Below are positions 24,956 through 33,294 of a stretch of DNA of 57,659 nt, piece after piece; the stretch's first letter is position 1; each line of letters opens with the position of its first letter. Location of the stretch: assembly GCA_910583755.1 (NCBI GenBank), contig CAJTZO010000004.1:1-57659 (forward strand). The letters are read 5' to 3'. The translations under genes and the position numbers were made by a program. A model generated the notes under the pieces. The model was not told the origin of the DNA, searched no databases, and saw only the letters and a program-made list of their open reading frames with translations. The DNA comes from an uncultured Clostridia bacterium (GTDB lineage Bacteria > Bacillota > Clostridia > Lachnospirales > Anaerotignaceae).

Positions 24956-25705
24956 TTATTTACAATGATGTCCACAATGATGTTCGTGGTCACCTTGTTC
25001 ATGGTGGTTGCAATGAACATCTGGGTCAAAGTTTAGTTTTCCTACAAGATAATCCTTTATAGCACTGTCCGCATTGCCCGATACACCTCCAAAAATTTGT
25101 ATTCCTGCTGTATGCAATGCAGATTGCGCACCACCTCCAATTCCGCCACATATCAATATACTTACTTCTTTATCTGTAAGAAAATCTGCTAGTGCACCAT
25201 GTCCTTGCCCATTGGTATCCACAATTTGCTCCATTTTAACTTGATTGTTTTCAACATCATATAACTTAAATTGTTTTGTATGGCCAAAATGTTGAAATAC
25301 ATTTCCATTTTCATAAGTAACTGCTATTCTCATATTATTTACTCCTTTCATCCATATCGCTTTTTTAAATCTGTTTGCTTTTTCACAATTTTTACGACAA
25401 TAACGGTTTGCGGAGCCATCGCAAAGCTGGTAATGACCACCGGATATCAAAAGTGTTTTTCCATTTACAATACAGTCTGCAATCTTTTGTCTTGCAATTT
25501 CATAAGTTTCTGTTACAGTAGTTCTGGATATTTGCATTTGTTTTGCACATTGTTCATGATTCCATTTTTCTAAATCAATCAAGCGAATGGTTTCATATTC
25601 TTCTACTGTTAATATCACTTTACTAGTACAGCAAATTCCGCTTGGAACAAAAGTGTTATAATTTGGTTCTTCACAGATTCTTCTGTATTTGTGTGGTCTA
25701 GCCAT
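24956..25705 (-). CDS. DUF134 HTH fused to a NifX/NifB-type domain
   Basis: A 249-residue two-domain protein. Residues about 1-105 are a DUF134 protein (MARPHKYRRIC, LTVEEYETIRLIDLEKWNHEQCAKQM, an HTH SRTTVTETYEIARQKI, then cysteines). Residues about 124-235 are a dinitrogenase iron-molybdenum cofactor-type domain (MRIAVTYENGNVFQHFGHTKQFKLYDV, ICGGIGGGAQSAL). The tail is a metal-binding-like cluster with about nine His and three Cys in 19 residues (HCNHHEQGDHEHHCGHHC). In most genomes the two domains are separate neighbouring genes. No nitrogenase gene is near, so a metal or iron-sulfur-related regulatory role is likelier. RBS GGAGGG. Confidence 0.85.
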   Translation of the reverse strand: MARPHKYRRICEEPNYNTFVPSGICCTSKVILTVEEYETIRLIDLEKWNHEQCAKQMQISRTTVTETYEIARQKIADCIVNGKTLLISGGHYQLCDGSANRYCRKNCEKANRFKKAIWMKGVNNMRIAVTYENGNVFQHFGHTKQFKLYDVENNQVKMEQIVDTNGQGHGALADFLTDKEVSILICGGIGGGAQSALHTAGIQIFGGVSGNADSAIKDYLVGKLNFDPDVHCNHHEQGDHEHHCGHHCK

Positions 25706-25833
25706 TTTATTCCCTCCATTTCCGTCATATGTCGATAATATTATACTATGATTTTTTTAAAAAAACAATACTATGAAATTAACTAACCTATTTCCTTTTA
25801 TTTAAGAATATTTTTTATCATAAAAAAGAATCA

Positions 25834-25887
25834 CAAATAAAAAAGTTCCTAGCTTGCAGATTTACAAGATAGGAACTTTTTATTTGT
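25834..25887. terminator. Terminator of the acid-sugar operon
   Basis: A long stem, CAAATAAAAAAGTTCCTA pairing with TAGGAACTTTTTATTTG and continued by CTTG/CAAG, lies 26 bp after the last gene of the catabolic operon. Symmetric enough to act in both directions. Confidence 0.85.
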
Positions 25888-25912
25888 TGTTTCATTTTTA
25901 CCAAAAATGTTG

Positions 25913-26812
25913 TTATTTATTAATATATTCCGCATAATATGTACGGATTACTTCCATAATTGCCTTTTCTGCTTCTTCTGAAACCATTCCAAAAGGCTTT
26001 CTACATGGTCCTACTGGTTGTCCAATTAAATTTGTTGCACATTTTACAATAGAATTTGGATTACCATATTTAAAACAGTCTCGAATAGGAGCAATTGAAG
26101 ATTGTGCTTTTTTTGCTGCTTCCATATCACCTTTTAAATAGTTTTGATAAATACTCACCATAACGCTTGGTAATATATTTGCAATGGCAGTAATACCACC
26201 TTTTCCTCCAGCTAATAATGTCCATAAGATTAAGGCATCATTTCCTGAAAGCACAGAAAAATCAGTATCCTTTGTTTCATCAATATATTGTAATATTGTA
26301 TTAAAATTACCGCTAGAATCTTTAACACCAACAATATTTTTGCAGTTTTTTGCTAATTTACCTACTGTTGCAGGAGCAAGACTTGCACCTGTTCTTGCTG
26401 GAATATTATACATTACAATTGGTAAATCAACGGACTCTGAAAGTGCTGCATAGTGCTCATATAGTTCATTTTGATTGATGGCTGCAAAATAAGGAGTAAT
26501 GACGGAAAGTACATCTACGCCAATTTCTTTTGCTTTTTGAGATAAATCTATGGTATCCTTTGTGCTAATGCAGCCTGTTCCTGCATAAACAGGTACTCTG
26601 CCGGCTGTTTCATCAACAAATATTTTCATAACATTTAATTTTTCTTGTTCGTTCATAATGTAAAATTCGCCATTTGTTCCAAGACAAAAAACTGCATCTA
26701 CACCAGCCTCAATTTGACGATTAATTTGTTTACGCATCTCTTTTTCATTAATGCTGCCATCTTCATGCATAGCTGTTTGCATTGCTGCAATAATCCCTTT
26801 TATTTCTGCCAT
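25913..26812 (-). CDS. DapA/NAL-family class I aldolase or lyase
   Basis: A 299-residue TIM-barrel of the dihydrodipicolinate synthase / N-acetylneuraminate lyase family. Visible residues: GTNGE substrate loop (45-49), proton-relay Y135 in MYNIPAR, and Schiff-base K164 in GVKDSSGN. It is the last gene of a catabolic operon with a tripartite tricarboxylate-type transporter, a DUF1537 kinase and a PdxA-like dehydrogenase, so it is very unlikely to be the lysine-pathway DapA; it more probably cleaves or dehydrates a keto-acid from the pathway, releasing pyruvate. RBS GGAGGAA. Substrate unknown. Confidence 0.88.
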   Translation of the reverse strand: MAEIKGIIAAMQTAMHEDGSINEKEMRKQINRQIEAGVDAVFCLGTNGEFYIMNEQEKLNVMKIFVDETAGRVPVYAGTGCISTKDTIDLSQKAKEIGVDVLSVITPYFAAINQNELYEHYAALSESVDLPIVMYNIPARTGASLAPATVGKLAKNCKNIVGVKDSSGNFNTILQYIDETKDTDFSVLSGNDALILWTLLAGGKGGITAIANILPSVMVSIYQNYLKGDMEAAKKAQSSIAPIRDCFKYGNPNSIVKCATNLIGQPVGPCRKPFGMVSEEAEKAIMEVIRTYYAEYINK

Positions 26813-26868
26813 TTTTCATTCCTCCTATATTTTTTATTATTTTTACCCTACAATTTTTTATTTGTTAT

Positions 26869-26909
26869 TCTCCTCAAAAGTTAATTAGGGAGGAAAACCT
26901 TTGAGGAGA
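26869..26909 (-). promoter_or_regulatory. Stem-loop between tctC and the aldolase gene
   Basis: TCTCCTCAAA (26869-26878) and TTTGAGGAGA (26900-26909) form a perfect 10-bp stem directly after the tctC stop, without a T-run. Such stem-loops after solute-binding-protein genes often protect the upstream mRNA end and raise binding-protein yield; that role is inferred. Confidence 0.55.
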
Positions 26910-26922
26910 GATTTCAAAATTT

Positions 26923-27927
26923 TTACTGTAAATCATCAGCATATTTCATAAATAAATCTGTTTGTGCTTTTAATTCCTGTTTGCTTTCTTCAATTCCAAG
27001 TACATATGGATTTTGATAATTATATTTCTTTACTTCCTCATCATATTCTGTATTGCTTTGTGCCACTTTTTGCATTGCTTCATTAAATTTTGAAACAACT
27101 GCTTCGTCAGTTCCTTCTGGTGCAAGGCAAGCATACATAGTATTTAAAATTAAGTTGTCATAGCCTTGCTCTTTTGCAGTAGGAATGTCTTGGATTAAGT
27201 CTGGTTTTTCTTCTAACAAAGTAGATAATACTTTTACATCACCATTTTCAATATACTCTTTTACGCCAGAATAAGGAACGATGGAAGCATCAATATGTCC
27301 ACCTAAAATAGAAGTCAATCGACTGGAAGCATCTCCTGCATCTACAATATTAAATTGTGCACCATATTCTTTTGACATAATTGTTGCTGCAATATATACA
27401 CCACCACCTGTAGAAATACCAAATTTAATTTGTCCGGGGTTTTCTTTGGATGCCTCAATCAATTCTTCTACTGTATTATAAGGTGCATCAGCTGGAACAA
27501 CAATATTTTCACCAGACTGTTTTCCAAAAATGCCTACTGTTTGAAAATCTTCATATCCAAAGTCAGAAAGCCCTGTTGCTAAATTTCCTGTCAATGCTGC
27601 TGTGTTTGTCATAATAAAAGTATAGTTATCTGCATTTTTGGAATCTTTATATTGTCCTAATGCAATAGCGCCATTACTTCCTGTAACATTATTGACAACA
27701 ACAGATACTCCTAATTCTTGTTCCAACATTCTTGCCATTAATCTAGCATTATAATCGGTGTCTCCACCAGCTGCATGGGTACAAATAATATTGATGGGTG
27801 CATTTGGCCAATCCTCTCCTGCGCCTTCTGCTGAAGCATTTCGATTACTGGACTGACATCCTGCCAGTGCAGTAACTGCCAACACTCCTGCTGTAAAACC
27901 TGCTATGATTCTTTTTTTGATACTCAT
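26923..27927 (-). CDS. tctC: TctC-type solute-binding lipoprotein
   Basis: A 334-residue extracytoplasmic binding protein. The N-terminus is a lipoprotein signal with lipobox ALAGC (C23), then a Ser/Asn-rich linker and the TctC/Bug fold beginning WPNAPINIICTHAAGGDTDYNAR. Family marks include VNNVTGSNGAIA and KFGISTGGG. Bug/TctC proteins bind small carboxylates through two water-bridged carboxylate-pincer loops. It delivers substrate to TctAB encoded just upstream in the operon. The substrate should be the acid handled by the linked enzymes rather than citrate. Confidence 0.93.
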   Translation of the reverse strand: MSIKKRIIAGFTAGVLAVTALAGCQSSNRNASAEGAGEDWPNAPINIICTHAAGGDTDYNARLMARMLEQELGVSVVVNNVTGSNGAIALGQYKDSKNADNYTFIMTNTAALTGNLATGLSDFGYEDFQTVGIFGKQSGENIVVPADAPYNTVEELIEASKENPGQIKFGISTGGGVYIAATIMSKEYGAQFNIVDAGDASSRLTSILGGHIDASIVPYSGVKEYIENGDVKVLSTLLEEKPDLIQDIPTAKEQGYDNLILNTMYACLAPEGTDEAVVSKFNEAMQKVAQSNTEYDEEVKKYNYQNPYVLGIEESKQELKAQTDLFMKYADDLQ

Positions 27928-27947
27928 AATTATCCCTCCTATATTTT

Positions 27948-29444
27948 TTATTCACTTACAGCACTTTCTGCTTGTGCTGCTTTTTTGTTAGAACGTAAAG
28001 ACATAAATACAACAATAATTGTCACTATCATAAAGAAGAAAAAGATTGGATGTCTAAAAGCACTGTCACTACTTGCCAACTGAGATGCTTTCCTTAAATT
28101 TTCTTCAAACATTGGTCCAAGGATAAAACCTAATATCATTGGAGAAGATGGGATTCCTGCTTTTAAAAGTCCAAAGCCCATTAAACCAAATAATAATACA
28201 CCCCATACATCAAAAATTCTATTACTGTCACCAATCGCTCCAATGCAACATAATACAACGATTACTGGTAACAAAAAGTTTTTAGGAATATTTAATACTT
28301 TTATAAATCCTCTCATACCAACTAACATAAATAACATCATCATAATTGCAGATATTATCATAGCAAAGAAAATACCATATACCACTGCTCCATTTTTATC
28401 AAAAATCAAAGGACCTGGAGACACATTATGTACCATCAAACCCCCTAACAACATCGCTGTTGCAGGGTCACCAGGGATTCCTAAGGATAACAGAGGAATC
28501 ATTGCCCCACCAATGGTAGCATTATTTGCACTTTCAGATGCTACAACACCATCTATAATACCTGTTCCAAATTTTTCAGGATGTTTGGATGAATTTTTTG
28601 CTACTGTATAAGAAATCATACAGGAAACACCACCACCAATACCGGGAAGGATGCCGATGCCAACACCAATCAATGCAGAACGGATGGAATTAATAATCTG
28701 GCTAAAAAATTCTTTTATTGTAAAACCGATACCTTTCATTTTTACACCAGATTCAATTTCTATTTTTTCAGGTTTTCTTACTTGTCCCGCATATTTAATA
28801 ACCTCTGTTACTGCAAACAGTCCAATTAACAATACTAAAAGTTTAAATCCTGCGGTTAAATCTGCACTTCCAAAGGTAAAACGCTGTCTGGAATCAATCG
28901 GAGATAAGCCAACTGTTGCTAACAACGCACCTATAATGGCTCCTATGAGTCCTTTTACTAAATCTTTTCCAGATAAAGTAATAACAAGAGATAAAGAAAA
29001 AATAGCAAGAGAACAATATTCATAAGGACCAAATTTAATAGCAAGACCTGCCAACAATGGAGATATTACAATTAACAAAAGTACACCAATGACTGTACCA
29101 ATAAATGAAAATACAACACCTACCCCTAATGCTTTCGCAGCTTGTCCTTTTTCTGCAAGAGGACGACCATCAAAACAAGTTGCGACAGAAGAAGGAGTTC
29201 CAGGTATATTTAACAAAATTGCTGAAATTAAACCACCTGATATACCTCCGATATACAACGCTATCAGCATTGATATCCCCTGTGTAGATGTCAAAGTATA
29301 GGTAACAGGCAAAAACATTACAATTGCCATTGTGGCTGTTAAGCCCGGTATAGATCCAAATATAATCCCTACAATAACCCCTATTGCAATAAAGAGGATA
29401 ACCAAAGGGTCACCAAATACATTCATTAATCCTTCTACAACCAT
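27948..29444 (-). CDS. tctA: TctA-type large membrane subunit of the tricarboxylate transporter
   Basis: About 498 residues with roughly 11-12 hydrophobic helices. GSIPGLTATMAIVMFLPVTY and SALIGVGIGILPGIGGGVS are the duplicated signature blocks of TctA; IPGTPSSVATCFDG and LGIPGDPATAMLLGG are the paired PGxP loops. I start at the ATG behind AAAGGAGGG; a longer frame of 16 more codons runs back into the tctB end and lacks a ribosome binding site. It works with TctB and TctC as an ion-coupled carboxylate importer. Confidence 0.95.
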   Translation of the reverse strand: MVVEGLMNVFGDPLVILFIAIGVIVGIIFGSIPGLTATMAIVMFLPVTYTLTSTQGISMLIALYIGGISGGLISAILLNIPGTPSSVATCFDGRPLAEKGQAAKALGVGVVFSFIGTVIGVLLLIVISPLLAGLAIKFGPYEYCSLAIFSLSLVITLSGKDLVKGLIGAIIGALLATVGLSPIDSRQRFTFGSADLTAGFKLLVLLIGLFAVTEVIKYAGQVRKPEKIEIESGVKMKGIGFTIKEFFSQIINSIRSALIGVGIGILPGIGGGVSCMISYTVAKNSSKHPEKFGTGIIDGVVASESANNATIGGAMIPLLSLGIPGDPATAMLLGGLMVHNVSPGPLIFDKNGAVVYGIFFAMIISAIMMMLFMLVGMRGFIKVLNIPKNFLLPVIVVLCCIGAIGDSNRIFDVWGVLLFGLMGFGLLKAGIPSSPMILGFILGPMFEENLRKASQLASSDSAFRHPIFFFFMIVTIIVVFMSLRSNKKAAQAESAVSE

Positions 29445-29457
29445 TTTAATCCCTCCT

Positions 29458-29961
29458 TTAGAATCCAAATATGCCAAGCGGTAACAATACATTTAAAAGA
29501 CATACAAAAACATAATCTAATCCAACTGCTATTACAATGGAGGTAATCAACGTCAAAATATAATTTCTTTTTTCTTTTGGCGTCAATATTAAAGTTTGTA
29601 CAAAAATATAGATAGCTGTCATAATCAAAAATCCAATCGGTTCTAACAAAGCAATATAAATTGCTAAGGAAAGAAATGTCATTACAATTTCCCTATTTTC
29701 TTTTATCATATGAGACAAATTAAGTGATGTTTTAACATAAGTACTATTTTTAATTGCTAAATTTCTTTGTTTGATACCCCTAGACACTAATATAAGGCTT
29801 AACACCAATAAACTAATGCCCCATAAATAAGGGATTGCTCTTGCGCCTAAAGGGTCTGAACCCAGTCCGCTAAATTTTTTGATTTGAGAAGTTAATACTA
29901 AATAGATAATTGAAAATATTGTAAGCACAATTCCCGGAATTAAATTCTTTTTATATTCCAT
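29458..29961 (-). CDS. tctB: TctB-type small membrane subunit
   Basis: A 167-residue membrane protein with four hydrophobic helices, the expected form for TctB, located between the hydroxyacid dehydrogenase and tctA genes. Sequence is poorly conserved in this family; assignment rests on topology, the FSGLGSDPLGARAIPYLWG stretch following helix 1, length and position. A GGGGGTGA site precedes the ATG. Confidence 0.88.
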   Translation of the reverse strand: MEYKKNLIPGIVLTIFSIIYLVLTSQIKKFSGLGSDPLGARAIPYLWGISLLVLSLILVSRGIKQRNLAIKNSTYVKTSLNLSHMIKENREIVMTFLSLAIYIALLEPIGFLIMTAIYIFVQTLILTPKEKRNYILTLITSIVIAVGLDYVFVCLLNVLLPLGIFGF

Positions 29962-29980
29962 ATTATCACCCCCTAATCAT

Positions 29981-30952
29981 TTATTTTTTCCATTTTTTAT
30001 GCTCATACACTTTTTTATCAGCAACATATGGCCATTGTTCTCCATTTAACACAGCTAAACAACCTTCCATACACATCAAATGCATATTAATGACTGCTTC
30101 CCTCGTTTGTGCTGCACTATGAGGACTAACCAATAAATTTTTTGCTTTTAAAAGTGGACTATCTTGTGCAGGTGGTTCTTGTTCAAAAACATCTGTTCCT
30201 GCTCCTGCAATAACACCATGATTTAAGGCATCTATTAGGTCTTTTTCATTCACAATGCCACCTCTAGCACAGTTAATTAAAATAGAAGTTGGTTTCATAC
30301 TTTCTAATTCTTTTTTTGCAATTAAGTTTTTCGTATTTTCTACCAATGGAACATGGACAGAAACAATATCACACTCTTTTATCATATCATGATAATCTTC
30401 AAAATAGGTACAGCCAATTTCTTCTATTTTTTCTTTTGGCAAAAATGGGTCATAGCCAAGGGTTTCCATACCAATCCCTTTACAAATTTTTTGGGCTTCT
30501 CTACCAATTGCACCCAAACCAATAAAGCCAACCTTTTTATTCAAAAGTTCAAATGCTTTTTTTGCATCTCTGATATTCCAGTTTCCTTTTCGTAATTCTG
30601 TTTCCGCTTCAGAAAAATTCTTTGCAATAGAAAACATCATTGCAACAGCATGTTCTGCAACAGAGCGATTGTTTGCACCTGGTGTAATAACAATCGGAAT
30701 CCCTGCTTTTGTCGCTGCTTCCACATCTACACTATCATATCCTACTCCTGTTCTTCCGATTACTTTAAGATTTGGAGAATTTTCAATTACATTTTTATCG
30801 CATTTTGCAATTCTGACGATTAATGCATCTGCATCTTTCATTTCATCTAAATATTCATTAGGATTGCCATTATCAGCAATATAATAATCTGCTTTTCCTT
30901 CTATCTTTGCAATTCCTTCTGGACAAACTGCTTGTGTCATTACAAATTTCAT
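29981..30952 (-). CDS. D-isomer-specific 2-hydroxyacid dehydrogenase
   Basis: A 323-residue NAD-dependent enzyme of the SerA/phosphoglycerate-dehydrogenase group. NAD-binding GLGAIGREAQKICKGIGM, followed by the acidic residue in GYDPF, catalytic INCARGGIVNE (Arg), DVFEQEPP (Glu) and SPHSAAQT (His) are all present. There is no ACT domain, so it is not a regulated biosynthetic SerA. In the operon it likely oxidises or reduces a 2-hydroxy/2-keto acid intermediate. RBS AGGGGGA. The start lies 16 bp after the kinase gene. Confidence 0.92.
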   Translation of the reverse strand: MKFVMTQAVCPEGIAKIEGKADYYIADNGNPNEYLDEMKDADALIVRIAKCDKNVIENSPNLKVIGRTGVGYDSVDVEAATKAGIPIVITPGANNRSVAEHAVAMMFSIAKNFSEAETELRKGNWNIRDAKKAFELLNKKVGFIGLGAIGREAQKICKGIGMETLGYDPFLPKEKIEEIGCTYFEDYHDMIKECDIVSVHVPLVENTKNLIAKKELESMKPTSILINCARGGIVNEKDLIDALNHGVIAGAGTDVFEQEPPAQDSPLLKAKNLLVSPHSAAQTREAVINMHLMCMEGCLAVLNGEQWPYVADKKVYEHKKWKK

Positions 30953-30967
30953 ATAAATTCCCCCTTA

Positions 30968-32212
30968 CTATATTAATTTTTTTGCTGCTTCTATCAAAAC
31001 ATCTTGCTTACCAAACCCTCCTGATTTTGATACAACCTGCAATTTTTGCTGCTTCCATTTTAAAATAGACAATACTACCCCTTGACTAATTTCACAAACC
31101 GGAGTCAATTCTGGATTGTCTAAATTTTTCATCAATCCCATTAATGTATCTCCTCCTGTCATAAAAATAGTATAATCCATTCCTTTTTGAATAAGATATT
31201 TTACTATTTTGCCATGACAATTTGCAATGGCAAAACGAATGTCTTCCCTAGATAATCCTTTTTGTTGTGCTAATTTTTCTGTCTCTTTTTCTATTTTATC
31301 AAAAGTATCTACAATAACACAGTTAGAATGTTGACAGATATTTTCCAGTTCTTTCAAAAATTGTTTTCCTTCTTCTGTATCATAATATTCTAAAAATAGC
31401 TTTTGCTTTGCACTTAAATTGACTCTTGTAAATCCATTTTGAAAAGCATACTCTATTTGATTTTTAGTAATCGGATTTAAACTGCCACAAGCAACATAAA
31501 GCCCTTTCTTTTTTTCATAAGTAGCTTCTGTTGTTCCTTTTAATGCAAGAATTTCCGGTAAAAATTCCGCCAATCCAGCACAGCCAGCTAACAGTCTTAG
31601 CTGATGTTGTTGTTTTAGTTCATAAAGACGGTCTTTCATATCCTGCTCTGTTTCTGCATCAAATACAACAACTCCTTGCTTTATTTTATGTAAATAATCT
31701 TGTATTTGCTTTTCTACACAATATACTGCAATGGGATATTCTTTTGTAATAATATCCTTTATATGAGAATGTTTTACAGGCTCAAATGGGTCTTTTGCAA
31801 AAGCCGTTTCAGAAAGAAGCACATTATTGATATAATGTTTTCCATTTCTCGTAATACGTCCTATTTTTGGAAAAGCTGGTATAAAATAAACACACTCTTG
31901 ATAAACGTCTGCAACTGCTTTCAATTCTGCTCCTACATTTCCACGCAATGCAGAATCTGTTTTTTTATAAATATAGTCAATTTTTTTGTCTTTTGCCCAT
32001 AACATAACCTTTTTTACTACTTCATATGCTTGTTGTCCGGTCAAAGGTCTTGTTTCTAAATCAATCACTAATACTTGTGCACTTTCAGCTACAGAAATCT
32101 TTTCTGGGTTTTGCTCCACTGCAATCTGTATCTTAACCCCTTGTTTTGTAAATTGTATTCCTGTATCTAATGCCCCTGTAAAATCATCTGTAATTATTAA
32201 CAGCTTTAACAT
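30968..32212 (-). CDS. DUF1537 four-carbon acid sugar kinase
   Basis: A ~414-residue protein of the two-domain DUF1537 family, which phosphorylates D-threonate, D- or L-erythronate and related acids. The N-terminal domain opens with LLIITDDFTGALDTG, whose DDFTGALD is the substrate-binding signature, and has KKTDSALRGNVG; the C-terminal nucleotide domain has TGGDTLMGL. I use the ATG eight bases after AGGTGA rather than the GTG further up. The neighbouring pdxA-like gene is the classic partner: kinase product 4-phospho-D-threonate or -erythronate is oxidised by PdxA2. Confidence 0.92.
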   Translation of the reverse strand: MLKLLIITDDFTGALDTGIQFTKQGVKIQIAVEQNPEKISVAESAQVLVIDLETRPLTGQQAYEVVKKVMLWAKDKKIDYIYKKTDSALRGNVGAELKAVADVYQECVYFIPAFPKIGRITRNGKHYINNVLLSETAFAKDPFEPVKHSHIKDIITKEYPIAVYCVEKQIQDYLHKIKQGVVVFDAETEQDMKDRLYELKQQHQLRLLAGCAGLAEFLPEILALKGTTEATYEKKKGLYVACGSLNPITKNQIEYAFQNGFTRVNLSAKQKLFLEYYDTEEGKQFLKELENICQHSNCVIVDTFDKIEKETEKLAQQKGLSREDIRFAIANCHGKIVKYLIQKGMDYTIFMTGGDTLMGLMKNLDNPELTPVCEISQGVVLSILKWKQQKLQVVSKSGGFGKQDVLIEAAKKLI

Positions 32213-32229
32213 ATTATATGTCACCTGCC

Positions 32230-33267
32230 TTATTTGTTTTTAGCAAGTCGAATAGCATATTCTATAGAATTGGAAAGGCTAATTTCATTTGAAACCCCTT
32301 TTCCGGCTAAATCAAATCCTGTTCCATGGTCTACCGATACGCGAATCACTGGAATTCCTAAAGTAACATTAATTCCTGCTACTGCATCCCATTTTTTCAA
32401 TTCTTTGTTATATACAAATCCTTTTACTTTTAATGGAATATGCCCTTGGTCATGATACATTGCTACAACAATATCATACCATCCACCCAATGCTTTTGAA
32501 AAAATTGTATCTGGTGGAGTTGGCTTTTTTTCTGGAATATTAATGCCTTCAGAAAGTGCTTTTTCAATCGCTGGTTGTATTTCTTCTATTTCTTCTTTCC
32601 CGAACATACCATTCTCTCCACAATGTGGATTTAATCCAGCAACACCAATCTTAGGATTTTGAATTCCTATCGCTTTACAAGCATCATTTGCAATTTTAAT
32701 CACTTCATATACTCTATCTTTTTTCACTTTGTCACATGCTTCCCGAAGGGATACATGGGTAGATACATGTACCACTCTTAACTCTTCATGTGCCAACATC
32801 ATAGTGTATTTTTGAGTATTTGTAAATTCTGCATAAATTTCAGTATGTCCGGAATAATGATGTCCTGCCATGTTAATGGCTTCTTTACTAATGGCATTGG
32901 TAACTGTTGCATCAATCTCATGAGACATAGCAAGTTCAATTACCTTCTTTACATATTGAAAGCCTGCTTCTCCACACATTTCAGAGATTTGTCCATAGAC
33001 ACGCTTTTCTATATCCACTAATTCCATATCATACACATCAATTGTTCCAAAAGTAAACAACGCCTCTGAAACATTTTTTATAGCATTAATTTTAAAATCG
33101 TTTTGTTTACCCAATATCTCTAAGGCACATTGCATACAGTTTGCATCTCCAATAATTATGGGTTTACAGTTTTTATAAACATCTTCATGAGCTAATGCTT
33201 GTATGGATAATTCTGCACCATTTCCTGCTGGGTCCCCCATAGTAATGCCTATCACTGGTCTGTCCAT
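32230..33267 (-). CDS. PdxA-family 4-phospho-acid dehydrogenase (PdxA2-like)
   Basis: A 345-residue PdxA-family protein: GITMGDPAGNGAELSIQAL start, metal-ligand histidines in HHYSGHTE, GLNPHCGENGMFGKEE, MYHDQGHIPLK and VSVDHGTGFDLAG. PdxA proper works in vitamin B6 synthesis, but next to a DUF1537 kinase the family member is usually PdxA2, which oxidises and decarboxylates 4-phospho-D-threonate or -erythronate to dihydroxyacetone phosphate and CO2. No other B6 gene is present. RBS GAGAGGGG; 17 bp to the kinase gene. Confidence 0.92.
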   Translation of the reverse strand: MDRPVIGITMGDPAGNGAELSIQALAHEDVYKNCKPIIIGDANCMQCALEILGKQNDFKINAIKNVSEALFTFGTIDVYDMELVDIEKRVYGQISEMCGEAGFQYVKKVIELAMSHEIDATVTNAISKEAINMAGHHYSGHTEIYAEFTNTQKYTMMLAHEELRVVHVSTHVSLREACDKVKKDRVYEVIKIANDACKAIGIQNPKIGVAGLNPHCGENGMFGKEEIEEIQPAIEKALSEGINIPEKKPTPPDTIFSKALGGWYDIVVAMYHDQGHIPLKVKGFVYNKELKKWDAVAGINVTLGIPVIRVSVDHGTGFDLAGKGVSNEISLSNSIEYAIRLAKNK

Positions 33268-33294
33268 ACCGTTTCCCCTCTCTTTCTTCCTCTT

